A DNA stretch of 64,000 nucleotides from Astragalus membranaceus (lineage: Eukaryota; Streptophyta; Magnoliopsida; Fabales; Fabaceae): the NCBI GenBank assembly GCA_039519185.1, contig CM076846.1:134637027-134701026 (forward strand), in the 5' to 3' direction. Both the position numbers and the translations under genes were made by a program. Below are positions 22,849 through 35,029 of the stretch, piece after piece; within the stretch, counting starts at the first letter, position 1; the number at the start of each line of letters is the position of its first letter. The notes under the pieces were generated by a model that did no database searches, was not told the DNA's origin, and saw nothing but the letters and a program-made list of their open reading frames with translations.

Positions 22849-25379
22849 TGTAACATCCGCAAAATAATTAACCGAATTATTTGGGATGTTAACCCAATTG
22901 AATTAATTTAGTACTTGACTGGTAAATTTACTGAGTGCAAAAATTATTTATTGGTTGTCATCGGATCGTTAACCGGATAACACGGACCAAGGAAGTTTTG
23001 GAATCGAAATAGGAGATTTCGATCAATATGGTAATTTGACCGCGTTACAACAAATATATTAAATAAATATATATATGTATACGTGGGTGTGTGTGAGTGA
23101 AGAGGAGAAAGAATTAATTAAATAAATAAATATAAGTGTGTGTGTGTTAATAAGAAAGAAAAGAAAAGAATTAAGAAAGGAAGAAAAGAAAGAATACGAG
23201 AGAGAGAGTTACAGAGAGGAGAGAAAGGGAGAAAGGAAGAGAATGGCGTGAGGGAGAAGAGAAGAGGGAGGGGGGAGACTTCACCGAAACGACTTCCGTC
23301 CAACACGAAAAATGTTCAGCGCTACTTCCTCTTCGATTTGGTACCAATTTCGTGACGATCAGCTCACTCTCTCTCACTTTGCCATTTTCGAACTTGAGAG
23401 GGAAAATCGGAGTTTCGATGGTTATGGCTCAAGGGAAAGCTAAGGACGATGTTTAGGAGCGAGCACGAGGTGGATTACTCGAGTATTGAAGATCGATTGG
23501 GTGATTTGGAATTGAAAATCAAAGATTGGGGTTATGGATGAATAGTAGCTTTTGGAGGTTAGGGATGATGAATAGTGTCCGTGGAGGATTTCGAGGGGTT
23601 TGGCATTTCGGTCAAAAGCGGTTTCGTGATCGAGTGGAAAGCTTTGGAAGCGAGTTGGATGTCGCCGGAGCGGGGAATGTTCGTGTGGCTACTCGGTGAT
23701 ATCGGCTCGATCGTGGATCACGCGTCAAGGGTGAGTTCTACTCACGTTTAGGATTTTTGTTTTTCGAATTAATTAATTAACTGTTTTATCGCTTTCGCTG
23801 GACTGGAATATTTCTGGATATTGTCTGTTTCGGATTAGGAATCGATCGGAGCGAGTCTCGAGTTGTGTCGCGTTGAAATGGAATTTTCGGTGAATTGATT
23901 TCGAAAGATTTTGACTTAAAAACCGTTAATTGGGAAATATGTCGCGTTTTGATAAAATCCGTTTTGAATGAGTTTTTGATTGACTTGAATGATTGTGTGA
24001 CTTTGATTGGAACTGTTTTTATGGTTGTCAAATCTGTTTTTAATCGGAACTAAAATCGGAATTGAGCGGAATCGCGGTTTTCGCGCGAAACCGCCAAAAT
24101 CTGCCTTAACAGACCCCCTTGCTGCCATTTCGCGCCCCACTTGCGCCCCATGCGCAACTCCAGCGCAATTTGGCAGAACTTGCTGCCAGTTCGCGCGCCA
24201 CTTGCGCGCCAGGCGCGACTCCAGCGCCATTTGGCAGAATTTCAGCAACCAAACACTGTTTTTCGTTTCACGATAACTTTTGATCCGGGAACCCGATTGA
24301 GGTGTTCTAAGATGCGTTGGAAAGATTATTCAGCGGCCTAACTGAATATTCTATTTTTAAGGCAAAATGAACTGTTCTTGATATTGAAAATTATGTTGAA
24401 AAGTGTCGAGTTAGTATGCGAGAGCGAATGTGGACTTAATGTTTTTATCGAAAAGAAAGCGGACTATAAGTCCGATGTGGTATCGTATAACTGACGCGGG
24501 ATGATTATTATTTAAATCGTCTAAACCGGTCTACGACTCACGATATATAAATTATATCGACTACGGGAAACGGCCCGATGCGGGTGTTATGTTTGATTAT
24601 TGGTTTGATTGTAAATGAACTAAATGTTCATATGATTGTGGATATATATACTATATCGAGTTTGGGTGACGACCCATGTTGACATACTAGGCGGGGAAGT
24701 CATGAACCCTTACCCTAGGCTCTGGGCCATTAGGAAACACTATTGGTTATGGGGTTCGCCGGGATTAGCAAGTGGATTGCAGTCGGTGTTGTGTCAAAAG
24801 TTTGTGCTGCGTTCACCGGGATTAGCAAGTGGATTGCAGTCGGTGGTACGTAGAAAGGCCTAGGATATTAGTTCATCGGGATTAGCAAGTGGATTGCAGT
24901 CGGTGTCCTATTAGATCGAAGCCTTATTGTATGATTCACCGGGATTAGCAAGTGGATTGCGGTCGGTGTTGTGTCAAACCTTAAAAACGTTTTAAAACTG
25001 GATCGCGAGTGTTAGTAGGGGTCTCGGTAGAACTCACTGAGATTGTATCTCACTGTTTATATTTTGTGGTTTTTACAGAGAAGCAGGGGAAGAAGAAAAG
25101 GTGAAGAAGCACAGCTAGGTGGTGTGCTTATGAAGACGTGAAGACTTAGTTTTCATTGTTATTGTCTTTCCCTCGAGATTTTTGTATTTCCGATTGTATA
25201 ACTTGTATCAGTGAAAGTTGTAAAATCGTTTCCGCTATTTCTTGGTATTTGGATATTGGACTCTAGGTTTTGAGCTGTTTTTATTTATGTTCAATATCTA
25301 AAACAGGAAAAATATCTCTGATTATTTTATGATGGTACACTTGGGTATTTTTACTCGATATAAATACCGGGGTGTTACA
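22849..25379 (+). repeat. Second LTR of the nested chromovirus-like array
   Basis: It is 2531 bp long with the same termini and internal repeats as the first LTR. A shorter GT run near 23140 and a handful of point changes are the main differences seen by eye. Confidence 0.9.
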
Positions 25380-25518
25380 GTTGGTATCAGAGCAGTTCGA
25401 CCTAGTCGGACTTAGTTTAGGGTTGAGTCGATTCCTTGCTAGTCCTTTTTGTAATTACACTTGTGATGCTAAGAGACATTGAGCCTGATCAACTTAATAC
25501 TTAGTGCATCGTAAGCGG

Positions 25519-27974
25519 AATTATGACTGGATGATCAAGACGCAGTCCTCGACCAAAACCGGAATCTTCAACCGGTGCATCCTCAGGAAAGGTGACATGA
25601 CGGTGGAAGAATACACCGCTAAGTTTGAGAAGTTGTCTCAGTTTTACCAAGTGGTGAAGTAAGCTTCGGATGACGAACGGAGAATGCAGAAGTATAAGGC
25701 GGGCATAAGTGCTTTTATGATTTATGGTCTCAGTTCTTATACTGCTACCAATTATGTTGCCTTGGGGCAATCATCTAATGTCACCGAGGATGATCTCATA
25801 GGAAATATGGGAAAGGAAAGAAGGTAGTTGATTTATCAACTCCGAATGCAAAGTCCTAAGATAATTCCATCAAAGGAAAAGCAGATGCAATTCTTTGATT
25901 CTTCAAAGGTCAGAAGGTGTTCTAACTAAGGAAAGCCTCACTGTGGTGATTGCAAGCGAAGATCTAATCGGTGCTATTATAGAAATGAAGAGGGTCACTA
26001 TGGTAAAGAGTGCCCTGTAAGGGAGAGTTTCAAGAAGTTACAAGCAGCTCTAAGGCAAGGACGAGTCAACATTCTAGATGTTTAGGCAGTTACAACTGCA
26101 GACAATCTACTGAGGGGTATGGGATCAGTTTTCAATAACTCGATCAGTATGTTATATGGTTCGGGTGCAACCTATTGCTGTATAGCCCGATCGCGGGTGA
26201 ATCGGTTGGGATTAGCCTTATCATCGCTATCCGAGCCGATGACTATTTTAACTACTGCTAAGGGTCGTGTCCAGACATAATCTTTGTATAGGATTGTCTA
26301 CTTGTCATAGGAGGCAGAGATTTCGTTGTAGAATTTATTGTTTGCCTATGAGAAGTGTGGACACCATTTTGGGTATGAATTGGATGTTCTCTGGATGTTT
26401 TTCTGGATGAAGTTTCTTCTGTACATCCAGAGTAAGAGGTAGAGTTTTCTATAGAATTGATTCCGGTACAGGATCAACATCTATTGTTTCTTCTTGAAAG
26501 TTTCTTGAGAATTAAAGGAAATGGAGTCTCAACTTGAAGAGTCGATGTTAAAGAAATTTATTCGACTGAGTGCTTTTCTAGGGAGTGCTCTGGTGTGATT
26601 AGTCAAAAGGAAATATATAATAGCATGAGATTGTACATCGGTTATCGACAACTCAACAAAGTGACGATCAGGAATAAATATCCCTTACCAAGGATAGACG
26701 ATTTTCTTGAGCAATTTGAGGCGCTGCTGTGTTTTCTAAGAATCGACCTGAGGTCAGGATGTCATCAAATAAAAGTTAGAGCCTTAGATATTCCGAAGAC
26801 AGCTTTTCGTACTAGGTATGGACATTACGAGTTAGTAGTGATGCCTTTCGGTCTACCTAATGCTCCAGCGGTATTTGTGGATACATGAACCGAGTTTTCC
26901 ACGCGTACCTGGATCAAATTGTAGTTGTTTTCATTGATGATGTCGTGGTGTACTCGAAGACCATTGAGGAGCATGTCCAACATCTCCGCATTGTTCAGAG
27001 AGTACTCCGAGAAAATAAGTTGTACTTGAAACCTTCGAAGTGTGATTTTTGGGTGTCAGAGGTAAAGTCTATGGGACATGTGATTCCCCAAGTCGGGAGT
27101 TTCTGTAGGTCCCAGTGAGAAGGAAGCGGTGTTGAATGGGAGTGACCGACGTCAGCCGCAGAGATCAAAAGTTTCTGGATCTAGCCGGTTACTGTAAGAG
27201 GTTCGTTAAAGGGTTCTCACAGTTAGTTGTCCACTTACCCGGTTAACTCGTAAGGGTCATCCGTTTACGTGGGATGCTGATTGTGAAGAATGTTTTCAAG
27301 AATTGAAGGTTTGGTTGACTTCTGCTCCATTCCTGATTCTTCCGGATCCGTCATTGGAATTTCAAATTTTCGATGACGCTTCAGGGAAGGGTTTAGGATG
27401 TATTCTGATGCAAAATCAACCAGTGATAGCTTATGCGTCCAGACAAGTAAGGTCTCATGAGAAGAGTTATCAGACTCATGATTATGAGTTAATAACTATT
27501 GTGTATGCACTGAAGATTTGGGGACGTTACCTGTATGGGTCTCGTTTCGAAGTCTCTAGTGGTCACAAGAGTTTAAGGTATCTGTTTGATCAGAGAGAAC
27601 TGAATAGCAGGCAGAGAAGTGTGTAGAATTTCTGAAGGATTATGACTTCGGGTTGGAGTATCATCCAGGAAATCGCTCGACACGGCAGAATTATGATGCA
27701 TAGATGGAATTATTAGAGTCTGATAGAGACTTAAATCTGAATTCAAGATCGAGAGGAACCTGTTAGTGTTGAGCCATATGAGGACCTCTAGTTCCCTAAG
27801 GGATTCTATACGCTTAGCATAGGAAGTTGATGTGAAGCTACAATCACAAAAGGTATTTCTAGATTTCTCCATAGAAAGTGATGGAGTCAGTTGTTTCAAC
27901 AGTAGAATCTGTGCGGCCGATGATGAGATCAATAAAAGGCAAGTGTTAGAGGAAGCACACAGAAGTTTATATTC
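25519..27974 (+). pseudogene. Chromovirus-like gag-pol remnant, copy B, truncated
   Basis: This is nearly the same sequence as copy A, including TAA at 25660, TAG at 25825, the D-to-G protease change, the frame break before FIDDVVVYSK and the altered RNase H motif. It ends at GAAGTTTATATTC (27974), the point equivalent to 21775 in copy A, and switches to Ogre leader sequence. The shared lesions show that it arose by duplication of an already dead body. Confidence 0.88.
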
Positions 27975-29340
27975 ATGTGTTTGCTCTTTTTTTCTTTTTT
28001 TGTGCCCTAATTTTTGCCTGGACCGCTCTTTGCGAGTTTTTAGTCCACCGGGCGCATCTTTTTGCCTAGGCCGCCCTTTGCGGGTTTTCCACCTAGCGAG
28101 CTTGTTTTCTTGTTTATTATATTATTATTATTTTTTTTTTTTGAGAGACTTGCACTGAAGGAATATGATATTAATCAAGGGGGATTAATGATCACCGACT
28201 TGCCCCAGCATGGAGGACTTGAACCAAAAGTCAAATACACACTGATGGGGAGAATATGCACTTTATGGGTGGACGGGGCGGGACTAGACTTGGACGGGAA
28301 ACTGTGGTAAGGGAGGAAAACCAACGGACTCAAACAAGAGAATATACTCATAGCATGCACGCTCATTAGAAGAATGCTTCACAGAGAGTTAACATCAGTT
28401 AAAAATTTGTTTTTCTTTGATACACTATTTCAGTCTTTTGTCATAGAATGGATGGGATGCAGTGTTTTGAAAGAAATGCAAATGAGCTATTGATTTGGAA
28501 AAAACTGAGTGCCTTGGAACACTTTGAGTTTGCAACCAAGTGAGGATAAACTTTTTCAAAAAGGATGATTGTTTCGCAAGAACGTCTCGCTTCTCATCAC
28601 AACTCTTATTTTATGCAATGAATGAATGAGCAAATGATGATATGCAAGTATGATGCAAATGCGTGGAGAATGACCACTCGAAGAGCGTGGCTTATTCTAA
28701 ATAGTTTTGTTATTTTTAATGCAAGACAAAACATGGAATGCCAATGCGAATGATGCAAGAATGATGCCCCTTTTTTTTCAAAATGATTTTTGATTTTAAT
28801 TTTTTATTTTTTTATTTTTTAGAGGCGAGACAAGGTACGAAATACCAATGCCCCCTTTTTCTTTTGAATGATGAAAGATGCAGGAATGATGTTTCTTTTT
28901 TTTCTAAATGATGATTTTTTAGAGGCAAGGCAAAGTATGAAATGCCAACGCCCCCTTTTTCTTTCGAATGATGAAAGATGCAGGAATGATGCTTTTCTCT
29001 AAATGATGATGATTTTTTTTTTTAGAGGCAAGGCAAGGTATGAAATGCCAATGCCCCTTCCTTTTTTGAAAGATGCATGTATGGAGGAATGATGTATTTG
29101 AACCAAAGTGATGAGATTAATGAAATGATGCATGAATGCTACATTTTGAATAAATTTGATGATGATTTTTATTCATGATTATGAATGAAATGCTTTCTTG
29201 TTTTCATTTTTTTTTTGTGCAATGAAATGCATGATACTCACAATGATTTTCTTTCTTTGTTTTTTAGTTTTGGAACATGATTTTGAAAATTATTTGGAGA
29301 TGCAAATGATTTATTGAAAAAAATGTTTTAGAAAAATGTG

Positions 29341-29406
29341 CCTGACGGGGTATGACCCGCTCCTACGTATCCCCATTGTAATGAGGAATCAAAGCTTACG
29401 TAGTTC
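29341..29406 (-). other. Two-stem module M7 in the Ogre leader
   Basis: On the minus strand GAACTACGTAAGC opens it. TCCTC pairs with GGGGA, and the second stem is CGGG/CCCG extended by T:A. It is the same module as in the LTRs but diverged, about 1.2 kb after the primer site. Confidence 0.6.
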
Positions 29407-30565
29407 TACTGTGTCTTTTTTGAAATAATGCTTATGCATGAATGTCTCCTCTTGGATGAACTTGACGAGGATTTTTTTGCATGATTATAAATGAAATGCT
29501 TATGCTATGCAGATGATAATTGTTTTTTTGTTTTATCTTTATGTGATGAAAGGGAATGCAAGATGAATGTTTTTTTCCCTTTTTTTTTCAAACTTTTGTT
29601 AGATGCAAATGCAATGGTGCGAAACGATGTGAATGCGAAATGATGTGGATGCGAAATGATGTGGATGCGAAATGATGTGTCATTTACATAAAAAGAGGGT
29701 AAGAAAATAAGGATATTATTTTCTATGATTTTTGAAATAGAGTTTAAGAAAAAGGAATGCCTAAACTAATGCAACAAATAAAGGCGTGCCCCCGTGTCCT
29801 ACAAAGGGTGGGAATCCTAGGGTCTAAAGTCGACGAAAGGGGTAATCCTCCCATGTAGGTTCTAATCACTTCCTTACAATGGCAACCAAGAGCTAAAGTC
29901 TCTCTCATGATGGCATCCACAATCGTAGAGAGCTACCGAGTGTGAGGTATCATGACAAAGCGTACTCTTGGGCGGAACTTTCATGAGAGCCATACAGACA
30001 AAGGTCTACGAATGGCAGTCACTAATCGTTCCCACTCTCCTAGGTTTTTGTTCAGACCTTGGGTTTTAGGCCCCACTCAATACTCACAAGTATAGGATGT
30101 GAAGTGTGTGTCGAGGGCACAACACCTAGGAATAACTACCCTTCCCCACCTGCAAATGAAAATCCAGAGCAGTCCAGACAAATAGCATGTTGTTTATCCT
30201 AGGGTTCAATATCGATCCAATATAAACTAATCTAGGGTGCCAATAACAATGTACTACTTACCTCAAGAAAGGGAGCAAAGAAGAAGGGGACATGATAAGA
30301 AAAGGGAAGTATGCATGTGCTTACCATAGGAAAGGGAGCAGAGAAGAAGGGGACATGATAAGAAAGGGGGAGAAATGCATGAGGGAACTAAGCAAAAAAG
30401 TAACTATCTATTGCAAAAACAAACATAGAAGAAGAATGCACATGGACGTAACATGCTTATGAAAAAGGAAGAAGAAAGAGAGGCAAAGCAAGATATTCAA
30501 ATCAATCATATAAACCACACATTTAATTAATTAGGCTTGACCCACTTTTGAAAAAATGTTTTTTA

Positions 30566-30588
30566 GTGTCCCCAGTGAAGTCGCCAGC
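30566..30588 (-). promoter_or_regulatory. Primer-binding site of the Ogre-type element
   Basis: On the minus strand GCTGGCGACTTCACTGGGGA follows the LTR end CGCAACA. This TGGCGACT...TGGGGAC primer site is characteristic of Ogre/Tat elements and sets the orientation. Confidence 0.85.
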
Positions 30589-31697
30589 TGTTGCGCCCGA
30601 AAAAGTCCCCGAGGGAGAACCTTCCTCGTTCACAACTTTTCTTAAGACAATGAAGCCGCCACCAATATTTATTAAGGAAAATATTAGGAAAACCTTTTTT
30701 GGAAAGCGATTGGTCTAGCGAAACTAGAGAATAGGGTTCGGGGGTCGGTTACGCGCAGGGAAGGTGTTAGCACCCCACACGTCCTCTCTACTGAGAGGGA
30801 ACCTTTAATTAAATGTGTGGTTTTTAGTGTATTGACTTGAAAATACTTAATTTTGCCTCTCTACTTCTCATTGAAAAAACTCTTTATGAAAATCTTTATT
30901 TATTATGAAAAAAAGGGGGAAAAGTGGTTTTTTAGAAAAAACGCTTGACGGGACATGGCCCGCTCCTACGTATCTCCCAGTGCGATGGAGAACTCAAAGC
31001 TACGTAGTTCTTCTTTGTTTGGAAAACGGTTCTTGTTATTTTATTATTTATTTATTTTTTATCTTGTCTAATTGTGAAAATTAGGCATTTATGATGATCA
31101 ATTGAGCAAAGGCTCCAAGTGATCACCACTAGTACCTCATTGTTAGTAATCATGCAAGCAAAGGCTTCACAAGACTATTTAACAAAGTTTTTAACTTAGT
31201 GAACTTTTTAGGAAAATTCAGGCATTCATGATGATCAATTGAGCAAAGGCTCCAAGTGATCGCCACTAATACCTCATTGTTAATAATCATGCAAGCAAAG
31301 GCCTCACGTGACTATTAACAAAGTTTTTAATTTCTGAGAAGATATTTTGTCTTGAAGAGAATTAAATTAAATTAAAAAAACGAGAAAAAAGGGGGTGAAA
31401 TGGTAAAATAGGGTGTTATTGGCAGCAAGGGGTTGTATAATTAATAGGTGGTGTAAAAAGGAAGCCCAGTTCGCATCTGAGGGCCCAGTATGCGAAACTG
31501 GGCTTAAGTGAGGGAGGGGTGCACGCGTGAATTGAGGGGGTGCGAATAGCATTCTGATAATAAAATAAAATTAAAATAAATAATTATTGGAGACACTATA
31601 AAAGGGGAAACCCTAAATAAAAAACCTAAAAAACATTTCAATCTTCTCTTCCTCAGCTAGCTGCGCCGCAGCTCTGCCCCAAATCACCCCAACCCTA

Positions 31698-31732
<35 letters not shown>

Positions 31733-33754
31733 CGCATCCGCCTCTCTCCCTCACCCCAAGCTCATCTCCTCTCCACGGCGCCACACCCACTCCCCCTATC
31801 CTTGATCCCGTTTTTCTTCTCCTCTCCCCCACTGTATTCGAACCCTCTTCTCTCATCTCCTACCCAGATTTTGTTTTCCTCTCCCCCCCACAGCCGTAGA
31901 TCCTCTTCTCTCTGCTTCCACCGTTCTCTGTTGTTAGAGAGGGGGATCCGAAATTTTCAACAACTTGGTCGACTGAGAGAGAGCGTTTCTGGAAGAAAGG
32001 AAGCGAAGGTGAGGAAGACGCGACAAGACCAAGCTCTCGCCGGACCTACGACGCCACCGTACGGTGGCGAACGGAGGTGTGGAGGCGTAATCGACGGTGA
32101 CGACGTTGCTGTCCTTGGGTTTAGACGCGAACGCACGGAATAAATTAAGGGGCTTCGACGGAATGGGGATTGCACACGATTAGACGGCAACGGCTACGGG
32201 CGTTTCACGGCCAACGGCCACCGTCTACGGTTGCCGGAGTCTATTAGGTGAGTTCTGCTATATTTTTTTTATTTTGCGGTTCTATTCCCTTCGTCTTCTA
32301 TTCTGTTCTCTGATTTTCGATTTTTGCTACTGGGTTCTCTTGGTAGTTCGTTTTTTGAAAGGTAGATCTCTAAAGAAACTAGTTTTATATCACAGTACCT
32401 ATTTTGAAACCCTAATCTACTCATAATCCTAATCTGAACCGTAGCCTGTCCTATTCTGTCATTGGTTTCGTTTATTCAACGTAATATGTTCATAGCCCTA
32501 ATTTATTTACAGTATCAGTATTTCTTAAAAAAAAGATATAAGCTGAACCTAATTGTTTTTCTTTAGTTCATATATACGGTTTCAATATTGATTTCAGGAT
32601 AACAACAAATACAATTCTTTGCAAAAGAAAAATCTATTATGTACTAAGCTCGACAAAATATGATGAAAACGAAATCTTAGTAACTAACCTCTTTTCCAGC
32701 TTCTGACAATCTCCTGTTTGCTCTGCTCTCTCTTTTTTGCTGAATTCCAGCTTCTTGTATGTATCCTTCTGCTTTGCTATCACTGCGGATCTGAGTTACT
32801 GGTACTGCGTACCTGCTTCCTTGGATCCTTGACTGCTACTGCTTCTTTTGTTTCAGAACTTTTTGAAACTTTAGGATTAGGGTTTCAGTGTGAAAAAACC
32901 TATTCTTTGTTCTCTGATTTTGGTCAATTTCGTGTGTCCGTGAATTGTTGTTCAGACTTGTTTATATAGGCAGAAATTCGGTTTAGGCCATTAAAACAAC
33001 GATTCTGACCTGATTTTGTTTCCATTTCAGGTTTTGGCCAGCTCAAGGATAAAACTTTCTCAGCAAGATTAGGGTTGGAGCAAAGACTTGCTCACCAAGG
33101 AGCATATGGGCAGCTGCTGTTTTCGTTTTCTATTTTTTTGTTTTTTTTGTATTTTTTTGGATTATTATGTATTTTCAGATTATATTATTTTTGTATATTT
33201 TTGGATATTTGGACTCCTAAAGACTATTAAATTGTAAAATAAATAGAATTTTTTGACATTTTTTGATACTATATTGCTTAAATAAATTATATAAACAAAA
33301 TAAGATTAATAACAAGAAAAAGGAGTCGGGCCAAATACAAAGACGAGAACGGGCCAGACTAAACAAATACGCTAAAACGAGGCCCAAAAATAGAAAAATG
33401 GGCCTGTTAACTAAAAACGCTAAAAATTAACTTGGAATTGCGTTCTTAAACCCAAATTGAAACGACAAGCCCAATCGCGAGAAAAATGACTTTGGTAGTC
33501 TCAATTAGGTTCGACTAAATCCAAATACACAGATTAAATTGAAGAACGCACGAAACGACCGATCATTTGCGTGCATGCCTAATTTAAAACAACAGTATTT
33601 CGATTTAGTTGAACAGGGTAATTGAAATTGGCTAGGATTAGTAACTGAGACGCCATACTGATAATTCTCGTAATCACGCGACTTCAAAACACGATTTACA
33701 AAAAATAAACGACTAAAACTAGAAAAAGAAGACGGACAAAATTGGGGTATAACA
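30589..33754 (-). repeat. 5' LTR of the Ogre-type element
   Basis: It is 3166 bp long. In element sense it starts TGTTATACCCC and ends GGGCGCAACA. It has the same antisense TATA (31597), antisense intron-like signals (32248-33030), hairpins and module M6 (30943-31010) as the other LTR. Confidence 0.92.
30943..31321 (-). other. Structured block in the Ogre 5' LTR: M6 and four hairpins
   Basis: M6 is 30943-31010. Hairpins lie at about 31092-31128, 31140-31185, 31229-31265 and 31277-31321, equivalent to a, b, a' and b' of the other LTR with near-identical sequence. Confidence 0.65.
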
Positions 33755-33876
33755 TAGGGCATCAGGAGCGCTTTTAAAAAGCGCCCCTAAAGGCCCTCCG
33801 TATTTTGGGCATCAGGGGTGCTTCTTAAAAAGCGCCTCTAAAGGGTGCGCCCTTTTTTAACAATTCTGTTGCAGTG
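33755..33876 (-). repeat. Terminus and subterminal repeats of CACTA-1
   Basis: The terminus CACTGCAACAGAATTG (minus, 33876 downward) is followed by copies of a near-palindrome related to GGCGCTTTTTAAAAAGCGCC, separated by CATCAGG and CCCTCCGTATTTTG. The same pieces form the CACTA-2 end at 42661. The first TAGGG is the Ogre target duplication. Confidence 0.85.
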
Positions 33877-34309
33877 TTTTTTTATCATCCTATAATTATA
33901 AAGCTATAACCTATTAATTCTTACTTGTTCCATGTTCCATGATATTACTTGTTGTATTATATAGTTGCCATTTTTTTCCCTTTCTCTGATGCTTGTAAGT
34001 TTAGGAAGATCTTTATACTTGATTTTATATTCTCTCTTGTCTAGATGAGATAGCAGCTATTTGTGCTAATCATAGATAATGTTCAATTTCTGGGCATCAT
34101 CCACAGAACAAGATTATGGTAATATGTACTTGTACAACAATTTCTCTTGCCTAGACTCTGAGTGTTAAAACTATGTGGCATATAACATTACCTACTACTG
34201 TGTTCGAAAAGAATACAGATCGCTTTAGCCCAAAAACAACTTGGATCACATGATTAATTTCTTTCTTATTAGACTTCTTTAACTAATTTATATGTTGATG
34301 GCATACATC
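33877..34309. other. AT-rich sequence, nothing recognised
   Basis: No ORF, terminal repeat or RNA motif is convincing in this 433-bp stretch between CACTA-1 and the Cassandra-like element. Confidence 0.5.
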
Positions 34310-35029
34310 TGTAACATCCCAGACTACTTTCAGAACTGTCGACTGCCCCCACAAACGAACATGTGTCTTTCCAGCATGCGTTGTCCTCACTTGCATGCTT
34401 TCTAGGAAACTTCCCAGAAGGTCACTCATCCCACTACTACTCCAAGTCAAGCACTCTTAACTCACTACAACAAAATAGGAAAGCGGCGGCGGTTTTAAAA
34501 GCTTACTGCAGAGGTTTTAACCGCTGCCAAATACCCCTCGCGGCGGTTCCAGAACCGCTGCAGTTACCTCCGCCGTGAGGGAACTCTGCGGCGGTTTTGG
34601 CAACCGCTGGAATAACCGCCTGGAGGTGTATTTAGCGGCGGTTTACGCGGCGGTTTGGGTTTTGCGGCGGTTCTAAACCGCCGCTAAACTGTCGGTTAAT
34701 TTCCCATATTTCTGCAGCGGTTTTGAGGCATTTTGCGGCGGTTTGTGTTTAGCGGCGGTTTTGAAGATGTTTGCAACGGTTTAGAACCGCCACTAAACCA
34801 TTTATGTGATGGTATATTCCTTGCTTATATACAGCGATTCCTTGCTTAAAAACATAAAATTATAAACTTACATAAATAATTAAAAAAGTTCATTCATTCA
34901 TACTTAAATAAAAAACACAATAATATCAAAAGATAGTGTTGTCTCAAAATATCAAAAGATATGTAGTTTAAGAGTATACATTTCCCCAATATAAGAACAT
35001 GTTTTTCAAGTTAATAACAAATCCTAAAT

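Larger units (their letters stand above)
16646..27974 (+). mobile_element. Chromovirus-like Ty3-gypsy array: LTR-body-LTR-truncated body
   Basis: LTRs at 16646-19180 and 22849-25379 each start TGTAACATCC and end GGTGTTACA. Each is followed by a tRNA-iMet-type primer site and a decayed gag-pol body. The second body stops abruptly at 27974, where Ogre leader sequence resumes, so there is no third LTR and no right-hand target duplication. The near identity of the two units suggests unequal LTR recombination followed by a deletion. Both bodies carry stops and lack the integrase core. Confidence 0.85.
27975..30588 (-). other. Non-coding 5' leader region of the Ogre-type element
   Basis: This is the region after the primer site in element sense. 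It holds about three degenerate repeats near 28822-29060 (GAGGCAAGGCAAGGTATGAA), GCGAAATGATGTGGAT repeats (29630-29690), structured module M7, and unique-looking sequence at 29760-30200. I saw no gag or pol. Confidence 0.6.
10759..33754 (-). mobile_element. Ogre-type LTR element without recognisable coding region, carrying a nested insertion
   Basis: On the minus strand the 5' LTR runs 33754 to 30589, beginning TGTTATACCCCAATTTTGTC and ending TTTTTCGGGCGCAACA. The PBS is GCTGGCGACTTCACTGGGGA, and the 3' LTR runs 13910 to 10759 after the purine tract AAAGAGGGGCAGC. TAGGG flanks both ends (10754-10758 and 33755-33759). The internal sequence outside the nested array (13911-16645 and 27975-30588, about 5.3 kb) shows no gag or pol. 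It is either a large non-coding derivative or lost its genes when the nested array was rearranged; the lack of a target duplication around the array leaves both open. Confidence 0.9.
1..33876 (-). mobile_element. CACTA-1: En/Spm-type DNA transposon, left end off window, split by two LTR elements
   Basis: On the minus strand the element begins at 33876 with CACTGCAACAG, a degenerate CACTACAACAA terminus. Subterminal inverted repeats follow (33755-33876), then leader sequence (10373-10758), an intron (2146-2716) and a TNPD-type transposase (1-2145). LTR elements at 2722-10367 and 10759-33754 interrupt it. Each has its own 5-bp target duplication, and removing them leaves an order matching CACTA-2 at 42661 onward. 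The other terminus lies beyond base 1, so its 3-bp target duplication cannot be checked. The transposase is broken, so this copy is probably inactive. Confidence 0.85.
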
